DNA of 64,000 bases, from positions 1,461,549 to 1,525,548 of the forward strand of contig AP024675.1 of the NCBI GenBank assembly GCA_025998875.1, read 5' to 3'. Under the pieces are notes generated by a model. That model saw nothing but the letters and a program-made list of their open reading frames with translations, did no database searches and was not told the origin of the DNA. Shown one piece after another: positions 42,617 through 49,175 of the stretch (the stretch's first letter is position 1; the number at the start of each line of letters is the position of its first letter). Source of the stretch: Bacteroidota bacterium (lineage in GTDB: Bacteria > Bacteroidota > Rhodothermia > JANXDC01). The position numbers and the translations under genes were made by a program.

Positions 42617-43757
42617 GGATCGGATCGTGTACCTGGACTACAACGCCACTACGCCCGTTGATGCGCGGGTACAGGAGGCCATGCTCCCCTACTTTTCCGT
42701 GTACTTTGCTAATCCCGCCAGCCGCCTGCACATGCCGGGTCGCCAGGCGGCCGATGCCGTGGAGCGGGCCCGGGCTCAGGTAGCCGACCTCATTCAGGCT
42801 GATCCGGCGCAGATCGTTTTCACCTCCGGGGCCACGGAGGCCCTCAACTGGGCCATCAAGGGCCTGGCCTGGGCTCATCCGGAGCGCCGGCACGTGCTTA
42901 CCGTAGCTACCGAGCATAAAGCTGTGCTGGAGGCCTGTCGGTGGCTGTCCCGGCAGGGCTGGGAGCTGACCATTCTGGGCGTGGACAGGGAAGGCAGGTT
43001 CTCGCTTGCCGAGCTGGAAGCGGCCCTCCGGCCGGATACCCTGTTGGTGGCTGTGATGTGGGCTAATAACGAGACAGGCCTCATCCACCCCGTAGCGGAG
43101 GTGGTCCGCATCGCCCGATCTCGGGGTGTCTACGTGCTCACCGACGCCACCCAGGCCGTGGGGAAAATTCCCGTCGATGTGCGGCGCGCCGAGGTGGATC
43201 TGCTGGCCGCCTCGGCGCACAAATTCTATGGGCCAAAGGGGGTGGGTTTCCTCTACATCCGGCGCGGGGTGCGCCTGGAGCCCCTGCTACACGGGGGTGG
43301 ACATGAGTCCGGATGGCGCAGCGGTACGCTCAACACCCCGTCCATCGTGGGCCTGGGCAAAGCGGCCGAGATCGCCCGGCAGGACATGGCCGCCGAGGCC
43401 GAACGCCTGCGGGCGCTTCGGGACGAACTGGAGCAAACCCTCCTGGCGCTGGGAGCCGAGCGCAACGGGGCCGCCGAACCCCGCTTGCCCCACGTGATCA
43501 ACGTGCGCTTTCCAGGGGTGCGGAACGATCAGCTGGCCCGCGCGCTGCCCGAGATGGCCTTCTCGACCGGCTCGGCCTGTTCTACCGGCAACCCCCTGCC
43601 CAGCCATGTGCTGCGGGCCATGGGATTGTCCGCGAAGGCCGCCATAGAATCCATCCGCATCAGCCTGGGCCGGTTCACCAGCCGGGAAGAGATCGCCTTC
43701 GCCCAGAAGCGCTTTGCCGAGGTTGTGCCGGAACTTGCCGCAGCGGCTTCGGTGTAA
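42609..43757 (+). CDS. Cysteine desulfurase (NifS/IscS type)
   Basis: A 382-residue PLP enzyme releasing sulfur from cysteine for Fe-S clusters and thio-modifications. It has the PLP lysine Lys205 (AASAHKFYGPKGVG), the catalytic Cys324 (FSTGSACSTGNPLPSHV), and ATEHKAVLEAC, MWANNETGLIHPV and HESGWRSGTLNT as in NifS/IscS proteins. The position of the catalytic cysteine within a SACS loop fits group I desulfurases. It overlaps its Rrf2-type regulator by 8 bases and precedes an A-type carrier. Scaffold genes (IscU or SufBCD) are not in this window. Confidence 0.94.
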   Translation: MNRDRIVYLDYNATTPVDARVQEAMLPYFSVYFANPASRLHMPGRQAADAVERARAQVADLIQADPAQIVFTSGATEALNWAIKGLAWAHPERRHVLTVATEHKAVLEACRWLSRQGWELTILGVDREGRFSLAELEAALRPDTLLVAVMWANNETGLIHPVAEVVRIARSRGVYVLTDATQAVGKIPVDVRRAEVDLLAASAHKFYGPKGVGFLYIRRGVRLEPLLHGGGHESGWRSGTLNTPSIVGLGKAAEIARQDMAAEAERLRALRDELEQTLLALGAERNGAAEPRLPHVINVRFPGVRNDQLARALPEMAFSTGSACSTGNPLPSHVLRAMGLSAKAAIESIRISLGRFTSREEIAFAQKRFAEVVPELAAAASV

Positions 43758-43787
43758 GAAGACGGACGTCGGGAGGAAGACAGAACG

Positions 43788-44114
43788 ATGATCACGCTCA
43801 GCGAACGCGCCGCGGCGCAGATTCGCCGGATTCGTGATAAAGAGGGCAAGGGACCCGAATACGGCATCCGCATCCGTATCACAGGCGGCGGATGTGCGGG
43901 CCTGACCTATCAGCTCGAGTTCGAGCGCGAGGCAGGTCCGGAGGATCAGGTCTTCGAGGATAAGGGAATCCGGATCTTTGTGGATTTTCGCAGTTTCCTC
44001 TATCTGGCGGGTTCGGAGCTGGATTTCACCGATGGGCTTGACGGCAAGGGCTTCCATTTCCGCAACCCGAATGCCTCGCGCACCTGCGCCTGCGGGGAAT
44101 CCTTTGCCGTCTGA
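43788..44114 (+). CDS. A-type Fe-S carrier (IscA/ErpA/HesB family)
   Basis: A 108-residue carrier that transfers Fe-S clusters to client proteins. The three conserved cysteines are Cys36 (TGGGCAGLTYQLEF), Cys100 and Cys102 (RTCACGESFAV). The length and motif order are typical. A GGGAGGA element precedes the ATG. It lies 30 bases after the cysteine desulfurase, in the same operon. Confidence 0.95.
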   Translation: MITLSERAAAQIRRIRDKEGKGPEYGIRIRITGGGCAGLTYQLEFEREAGPEDQVFEDKGIRIFVDFRSFLYLAGSELDFTDGLDGKGFHFRNPNASRTCACGESFAV

Positions 44115-44197
44115 TCGGCCAGCTGTCCCCCCCGGCCCCCAGCTCACAGGCGTGCATCCGCGGGGGTAGAGCAATCCGCCTGAGTCGGAGCCGAAGC

Positions 44198-44722
44198 ATG
44201 AAGCCCGCATACAACATATCGGAGCCGGAAAACCGCGTGGCCCGCTCCGGCCTTGTGGTCTTCGATCTGGAGGCGCTCTTCGACGGGGCGCCCATCACCG
44301 GGTTGGATGTAAAGGAATTTCTCTACATGGGTCTGGTGCTCCGGGAGCGCGAATTCCGGCAGGCCCTTGAAGAGCACGACTGGAGCCGGTATGCGGGCCA
44401 CCATGTGCACCTGTATTGCTCCACGGCGGCCATTGTGCCGCAGTGGGCCTATCCGCTGCTGGCAACTCGCCTGGCTCCATATGCCCGTTCGATCGCCCTG
44501 GGCTCTCGTGAGGATCTGTTGCGGGACTACTATCAGCGGGCGCTGGCCGAAGTGGACTGGTCGCAGTATGCGGGCAGGAAGGTGGTGCTCAAGGGGTGTT
44601 CCAGTCCCCATGTGCCTCCCTCGGCCTACGTGGAGGCGGCCCGACGTCTGGTGGCCGTATGCGAAAAACTCATGTACGGGGAGCCGTGCTCGGCTGTGCC
44701 CCTCTGGAGGCGTCTTTCGTGA
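44198..44722 (+). CDS. DUF2480 family protein
   Basis: A 174-residue protein that fits the DUF2480 family, known mainly from Bacteroidota and of unknown function. Characteristic stretches are SGLVVFDLEALFDGAPITGL then DVKEFLYMGLVLREREFRQA, and HVHLYCSTAAIVPQWAYPLL, followed by VVLKGCSSPHVPPSAYVEAA. Two or three cysteines (in HLYCST, KGCSS and AVCEK) could bind metal or thiols. Related genes commonly lie near SUF/Fe-S genes, and here it sits 84 bases downstream of an A-type carrier. The next gene overlaps it (GTGA). A link to cluster assembly is inference. Confidence 0.85.
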   Translation: MKPAYNISEPENRVARSGLVVFDLEALFDGAPITGLDVKEFLYMGLVLREREFRQALEEHDWSRYAGHHVHLYCSTAAIVPQWAYPLLATRLAPYARSIALGSREDLLRDYYQRALAEVDWSQYAGRKVVLKGCSSPHVPPSAYVEAARRLVAVCEKLMYGEPCSAVPLWRRLS

Positions 44723-45072
44723 AGGCGCCGCTGCTGCTTTATGACGATGCCTGTCGGATCTGCACGGGCTTTCGCCGATGGCTGGAGCGCCGTGCGCCGG
44801 GCCGGTTCCGGTTTGGGGCCCTTTCTGCTCTTCCGGAATCTGAGCGGGCGCAGGTTAGGGGGCTGGTATTCATCGACGACAGAGGGCCTCGGGAGGGCTC
44901 CGATGCCGTCTTCGAGGCTCTGCGCCTGCTTCCCTGGCCCTGGTGCGTGCTCGGCCTGGGGCGCTATCTGCCCCGCGTCTGGCGGGAGGCGGGGTATCGG
45001 TGGGTGGCCCGCAACCGATATCGATTGGGCCGTGTGCGTTCGGATGCTGCCTGTGCCCGCTGTCACCTGTAG
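44719..45072 (+). CDS. DCC-family thiol-disulfide oxidoreductase-like protein (DUF393)
   Basis: A 117-residue protein with the DCC motif near its start: LLLYDDACRICTGFRRWL, giving an N-terminal CxxC after a short strand. The body (GRFRFGALSALPESERAQV, LGLGRYLPRVWREAGYRWVA) matches DUF393. A second CxxC appears at the end (DAACARCHL). The GTG at 44719 overlaps the DUF2480 stop (GTGA), indicating translational coupling. The role, perhaps thiol redox, is unproven. It lies upstream of a methyltransferase after 2 bases. Confidence 0.82.
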   Translation: MKAPLLLYDDACRICTGFRRWLERRAPGRFRFGALSALPESERAQVRGLVFIDDRGPREGSDAVFEALRLLPWPWCVLGLGRYLPRVWREAGYRWVARNRYRLGRVRSDAACARCHL

Positions 45073-45074
45073 CG

Positions 45075-45881
45075 ATGGATATCCTCAATTACCTGCCTCC
45101 GAAGCGCTTCGCCCAGTACGATGATCTGCTGACCTTTCTGAGTATCTACGACGATCGCCGTCGGGAATGGGCCTTGAAGCGGCTGTTGCGCGCCCATCGG
45201 GATCGTATTCGGGGAGCGGTGTGCGTGGAGGCCGGATGTGGTCTGGGCGTCTTGAGCGCCTATCTGGCCCGGCTGGGGGCCAAGCGGGTATATGCGGTTG
45301 AGGCCAACCCGCACCTGTACGCGCTCGCCCGGGACCGATTGCGCTCCTTCCCCGGCGTACAGGTGATTCGCGGCGATATCCGAGACTTCGTTCCCCCTGA
45401 ACCTGTAGAGGTGCTCGTGCATGAGTTCTACGGGCAACTGCTCTATGATGAGGATCTGCACGTGCTGAGCCAGTTGCGCTTCCAACCCCGGCTGGTGCTG
45501 CCCGACGGGGGGCGGTTGCTCGTGGGCACGACGGCCGCCTGCCGACTTGTCGATCGTACCGTCACGGTCGATGTGCTCCGCCGGCTCGATGGCGTGCTCG
45601 TTTCCGGATTATTCGATGAGCGGGGCCTGGAGCCCTGCCGGGAGGTGTGTTGCTGGCGGTACGGCGATGTCCTCTCCACCGTACAGGGGGATCTGGAAGG
45701 ACTCTCGGGCGAGGTGGTCTTTTTCGCCATGGAGGTGCAGCACGAGGGGAAAACGCTCTGTCGGGCGGGCGTATGCTCGAACTGGTCGTACGTCTGGACC
45801 TGGCGGCACGGAAATCGATTCTGGCTGCGTTTTGAGCCCGAGATCCGCGGCATGCGGGTCCATTTCGGGTGGATCGACTGA
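45075..45881 (+). CDS. PRMT-like class I SAM-dependent methyltransferase
   Basis: A 268-residue methyltransferase. Motif I is VEAGCGLGVLSAYLARLGAK followed by RVYAVEAN, and a post-I acidic region reads VEVLVHEFYGQLLYDEDLHV. This resembles the double-E region of protein arginine methyltransferases, and the C-terminal beta-barrel part (WSYVWTWRHGNRFWLRF) also fits. The substrate is unknown and may not be protein. It is the sixth gene of the Rrf2-headed series, 2 bases after the DCC-family gene. Confidence 0.8.
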   Translation: MDILNYLPPKRFAQYDDLLTFLSIYDDRRREWALKRLLRAHRDRIRGAVCVEAGCGLGVLSAYLARLGAKRVYAVEANPHLYALARDRLRSFPGVQVIRGDIRDFVPPEPVEVLVHEFYGQLLYDEDLHVLSQLRFQPRLVLPDGGRLLVGTTAACRLVDRTVTVDVLRRLDGVLVSGLFDERGLEPCREVCCWRYGDVLSTVQGDLEGLSGEVVFFAMEVQHEGKTLCRAGVCSNWSYVWTWRHGNRFWLRFEPEIRGMRVHFGWID

Positions 45882-45905
45882 ATCCCACTACAGGAGGGCT
45901 ACGGT

Positions 45906-46544
45906 ATGCGCTATCTCTGCAGGTGCGCGTCGGGGGTATTCGTCGTGTTGGGGCTACTCGGGTCCGGATGTACGAGCGTGCGGGTGAGCTCTTATGCGGA
46001 TCCGGAATATCGAAATGTGCGGCTGGCCCGCGTGGCCGTGATGGCTCTGGTAGAAGACCTGGGCTGGCGCCAGAGCCTGGAGCGCGCCATGGTGGAGGAG
46101 CTTACCCGAAACGGCCTGGATGCCGTCATGGCCATGGACATCGCGCCCCCTACCCGGTCCTGGACGCAGGAGACGCTGCTGGAGCACCTGCGCTCCCAGG
46201 GGTGCGAAGGAATCGTGCAGATGGAGTTGCTCCAGCAGGGTCAGCGTCTGGAGTCGGTTCCGGTCGAGACGATTACCCGCATCTACCAGAAAGGCCGGGA
46301 AACGCAGGAGGTGCGCACCCAGACCCAAGAACTGCAGGCCCGGCAGTACGCCGGACTCGGGGCCCGGCTTTACCGGATCCCCTCCGGGGAGGTGCTCTGG
46401 CTGGCCAGCGCCTATGGGCGCAATAACTTCTCCGCCTCCGGACTGTTTGTCGGGCCAGATTATGAAGAGCGCTATCTGTTGCGCGCCCTGGCCCGGCGTA
46501 TAGCGCGCGAACTGGTCAGGGAAAGGCGTCCGCCTGCCCGATAG
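45906..46544 (+). CDS. Lipoprotein of unknown function
   Basis: A 212-residue lipoprotein with lipobox LGSGC near residue 22. The mature part has alternating strands and helices: RNVRLARVAVMALVEDLGWR, then LERAMVEELTRNGLDAVMAM, a RSQGCEGIVQMELL strand, and LGARLYRIPSGEVLWLASAY. This is reminiscent of periplasmic lipoproteins with an alpha/beta domain similar to GNA1162/DUF799 or CsgG-like proteins, but similarity is not strong enough to name one. It starts 24 bases after the methyltransferase and is followed by a terminator. Confidence 0.7.
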   Translation: MRYLCRCASGVFVVLGLLGSGCTSVRVSSYADPEYRNVRLARVAVMALVEDLGWRQSLERAMVEELTRNGLDAVMAMDIAPPTRSWTQETLLEHLRSQGCEGIVQMELLQQGQRLESVPVETITRIYQKGRETQEVRTQTQELQARQYAGLGARLYRIPSGEVLWLASAYGRNNFSASGLFVGPDYEERYLLRALARRIARELVRERRPPAR

Positions 46545-46596
46545 GCCGGGGAACCGGGATCCTGGTTGACGCATATAAGGGACGCCTGCCGATGAT

Positions 46597-46635
46597 CGGG
46601 GACAGGCCCAAAAAGGCCTGCCCTCTTTTTGTTTT
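46597..46635 (+). terminator. Intrinsic terminator after the lipoprotein gene
   Basis: A hairpin based on CAGGCC/GGCCTG with an extended G/C arm is followed by CTCTTTTTGTTTTG. It lies 50-90 bases after the lipoprotein stop and just before the deoxyhypusine-synthase-like gene, so it should close the Fe-S operon or the lipoprotein transcript. Confidence 0.8.
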
Positions 46636-46659
46636 GTCTTCGAGGTGGAGGAAACGAAG

Positions 46660-47715
46660 ATGCCTGTGCGCACAAAGGCCGATTACTTGCGCGAGCCCAT
46701 CGAGCACCTGGATCTGGCCAGCTTCGATGCGGTGCCTCTGGTGGAGGCCATGGAGCATATGGCCTTTCAGGCCCGCAATCTAGCCCGCGCGGCCAAGATC
46801 TACGAGCAGATGCTGCGGGATCGGGAATGTACGGTCATCCTCACCCTGGCCGGATCCCTTTTCAGTGCGGGGCTGAAGCGGATCGTCTACGACATGATCC
46901 GCTACAACATGGTGGATGTGATCGTCTCCACGGGGGCCATCATCGTCGATCAGGACTTCTTTGAGGCGCTGGGCTTTCGGCACTATAAGGGCAGCCCTAT
47001 GGTGGACGATGATGAACTGCGTGAGCTCCATATCGACCGCATCTACGATACGTACATCGATGAGGATGAGCTGCGGATCTGTGATTTCACCATCGCCCGG
47101 ATCGCCGATGCGCTAGAGCCTCGGCCGTATTCTTCCCGGGAGTTCATCTATGAGATGGGACGTTATCTGGAGGCGCAAGGGGGGCCCGCCGCAGAGGACT
47201 CCGTGGTCTATGCCGCCTATCGGCATGGTGTGCCCATCTTCGTGCCCGCCTTCTCGGATTGCTCGGCGGGATTCGGGCTGGTCTATCATCAGACTCAGCG
47301 GCCCGGACGGCATGTGACGATCGACTCGGTGGCCGATTTCCGGGAGCTGACGCAGATTAAAATCGCCGCCCGCGATACGGGTCTGTTCATGATCGGCGGG
47401 GGCGTTCCCAAGAATTTCGCCCAGGATGTGGTCGTGGCGGCCGATATTCTGGGTGCGGAAGCACCCATGCACAAGTACGCCGTTCAGATCACCGTGGCCG
47501 ATGAGCGCGACGGGGGCCTTTCCGGATCCACGCTCCGGGAGGCCAGCTCCTGGGGTAAGGTGGCCAACATCTACGAACAGATGGTCTACGCCGAGGCGAC
47601 GCTGGCTATGCCTCTGGTGGTCAACTACGCCTGGCGCAAAGAGGCCTGGCGGGAGCGGCCCCGGCGGCGGTGGCAGGACTGGCTCGCCGCTCAGGAGATC
47701 TCCTCGGGAGCCTGA
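46660..47715 (+). CDS. Deoxyhypusine synthase-like protein
   Basis: A 351-residue protein of the deoxyhypusine synthase fold. Conserved pieces are LTLAGSLFSAGLKRIVYDMI, DVIVSTGAIIVDQDFFEALG, VPIFVPAFSDCSAGFGLVYH, IGGGVPKNFAQDVVVAADIL and SSWGKVANIYEQ, with Lys300 in the position of the enzyme-intermediate lysine. Bacteria lack eIF5A hypusine as a substrate, and bacterial homologues have been linked to homospermidine or other polyamine/agmatine chemistry, so the reaction here is unproven. The ATG at 46660 follows GGAGGAAACGAAG. The 3' end overlaps the convergent HD gene by 25 bases. Confidence 0.88.
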   Translation: MPVRTKADYLREPIEHLDLASFDAVPLVEAMEHMAFQARNLARAAKIYEQMLRDRECTVILTLAGSLFSAGLKRIVYDMIRYNMVDVIVSTGAIIVDQDFFEALGFRHYKGSPMVDDDELRELHIDRIYDTYIDEDELRICDFTIARIADALEPRPYSSREFIYEMGRYLEAQGGPAAEDSVVYAAYRHGVPIFVPAFSDCSAGFGLVYHQTQRPGRHVTIDSVADFRELTQIKIAARDTGLFMIGGGVPKNFAQDVVVAADILGAEAPMHKYAVQITVADERDGGLSGSTLREASSWGKVANIYEQMVYAEATLAMPLVVNYAWRKEAWRERPRRRWQDWLAAQEISSGA

Positions 47716-48974
47716 AAGGCCCGGCGCAGACCCACTTCCTGGGCCACCTCCCTGGGCAGGCAGACGTAGTGCTTGATCACGGGTTGGGATACGGCCGCGA
47801 TGTTCGGCGTATCCGTGGCGCGGGAGAATTCTACCCGTCGGCCGTCCGGGTACCAGATCCATATCCCTTCATGGCCGAGCTGATAGGCGCTGTTGCGGGA
47901 GTTGTCCAGTTGTATGTAGGCGGAGATCGTTTCCTCATCATCGGGCAGTGCCCGCGAACGCAGCCAGCGCGCTGTGGCCGCGCGCCAGCCTTCGAGCTCC
48001 GCTTCCTGGGGAGGGTCCTCCAGGAAGATCGTTCGGGGTAGCCGCCGTTCCAGCAGGCGCAGGGCCAGATCTCGCAGGACGGGTTCCCGGCTTTGGGTCC
48101 AGCATTTGACCGCGCCGAGCACATCGCTGTCGTCTAATTGGACAAAATGGGCCAGCGTTTCCTCGGTAAGGGTCCGGAAGGGGGCCTCCAGAAAGAAGCG
48201 CAGAGCCGGCGAGAGGCCGTCGAGCACCGAGCCCTCCCCTGAGGAAGCCAGGGCCCGCGCCCGACGGACCAGGGCAAGCAGCAGTTTATCGGCGGCCAGC
48301 ACGGTTTTGTGCAGGTACACCTGCCAGTACATCAGGCGCCGGGCGATGATGTAGTTTTCCAGCGCGTAGACGCCTTTCTGCTCGATGACCAGCTCCTCAT
48401 CCACCACGCGCATCGTTTTAATAATGCGCTCGACCCCGATCACCCCTTCGGCCACCCCCGTGTAGAAGGAATCCCGTCGGAGGTAATCGAGCCGGTCCAT
48501 GTCCAGCTGACTGGAGACGAGCTGGTGCAAAAACCGGCGGGGATAGGTGCCGATGAAGATCTCCACGCTCAGCCAGAGCGCCTCATCTTCCCGGGCGAGC
48601 CGTTCAAAAAGCGCCCGGGTGATGGCCTCGTGGCTCAGGCCGGGTAGGAGAACGGATTCCAGTACGTGGGAAAACGGGCCATGGCCCAAGTCGTGCAGGA
48701 GCGCGGCCAGCAGAGCCGCCTCCCGCTCCTGAGGGCTGATCTCGGTGCCCTTCTCCTCCAGCGTCTGCAGCGCCTGCTGCATGAGCGCCATGGCCCCCAG
48801 GGCATGCTGAAAGCGGCTGTGCTCGGCTCCCGGAAAGACCAGAAATCCAAGCCCGAGCTGTCGGATGCGCCGCAGGCGCTGCACGAAAGGATGGTCCACA
48901 TAGGCCAGCACCCGACCACGGGGAATGGAGATAAACCCTCCTACCGGGTCGGCGAAGAGCTTGAATCGGTTCAT
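47691..48974 (-). CDS. HD-domain phosphohydrolase (SAMHD1/dNTPase-like)
   Basis: A 427-residue HD-superfamily enzyme. Likely metal ligands are His57 (HSRFQHALGAM), His94-Asp95 (LLHDLGHGPFSHVLE) and Asp158 (SSQLDMDRLDYLRRD). This arrangement matches dGTPase/SAMHD1-type triphosphohydrolases, and the substrate could be dNTPs. The C-terminal half is helical with a short beta region (IWIWYPDGRRVEFSR). A promoter with a clear TTTG/-7 pair lies just upstream (48996-49027). Confidence 0.9.
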   Translation of the reverse strand: MNRFKLFADPVGGFISIPRGRVLAYVDHPFVQRLRRIRQLGLGFLVFPGAEHSRFQHALGAMALMQQALQTLEEKGTEISPQEREAALLAALLHDLGHGPFSHVLESVLLPGLSHEAITRALFERLAREDEALWLSVEIFIGTYPRRFLHQLVSSQLDMDRLDYLRRDSFYTGVAEGVIGVERIIKTMRVVDEELVIEQKGVYALENYIIARRLMYWQVYLHKTVLAADKLLLALVRRARALASSGEGSVLDGLSPALRFFLEAPFRTLTEETLAHFVQLDDSDVLGAVKCWTQSREPVLRDLALRLLERRLPRTIFLEDPPQEAELEGWRAATARWLRSRALPDDEETISAYIQLDNSRNSAYQLGHEGIWIWYPDGRRVEFSRATDTPNIAAVSQPVIKHYVCLPREVAQEVGLRRAFQAPEEIS

Positions 48975-48995
48975 GGCAGGCCGTCTTGCTCCGAC

Positions 48996-49027
48996 GAAAC
49001 TTATATCAACTCAGGGGAAACAGCAAA
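48996..49027 (-). promoter_or_regulatory. Bacteroidetes-type -33/-7 promoter of the HD gene
   Basis: On the minus strand TTTG and TAAGTTTC are separated by 20 bases, close to the TTTG-N19-21-TAnnTTTG consensus with one mismatch. The -7 element is 21 bases from the ATG at 48974. It lies back to back with the sigma70-like susC promoter. Confidence 0.55.
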
Positions 49028-49050
49028 AGAGATGGGGACAGAAAAGGATC

Positions 49051-49080
49051 TTGACAAACGACTGTTGGTTCCTGTATAAT
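49051..49080 (+). promoter_or_regulatory. Consensus sigma70-like promoter of the susC/susD operon
   Basis: TTGACA (49051-49056) and TATAAT (49075-49080) are both perfect enterobacterial hexamers with an 18-base spacer. Transcription would start near 49087, giving a leader of about 90 bases that contains the hairpin at 49102-49134. Such a match is unlikely by chance and unusual for this phylum. Confidence 0.75.
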
Positions 49081-49101
49081 CTCGAGGCCCTGTAAAGGGG
49101 A

Positions 49102-49134
49102 GGACATCCAGCGTGAGGAGGTGTCTGGATGTCC
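49102..49134 (+). promoter_or_regulatory. Strong hairpin in the susC leader
   Basis: A perfect 10-bp inverted repeat (GGACATCCAG at 49102-49111 and CTGGATGTCC at 49125-49134) encloses a 13-base loop containing GAGGAGG. It sits in the predicted 5' leader, 41 bases before the susC ATG and 22 bases after the -10 element. There is no T-run, so it is not a simple terminator. It may be an operator, an mRNA stabiliser or a control hairpin. Confidence 0.7.
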
Positions 49135-49175
49135 AGGAGCGGAGGTCTCGGGTACAAAAACAGGAGGAGAGGCGC

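Noticed and set aside
46565-46578. TTGACG near TATAAG as a promoter before the deoxyhypusine-synthase-like gene
   Set aside because: The two elements are only about 2 bases apart, far from the 16-18 needed for a sigma70-type promoter.
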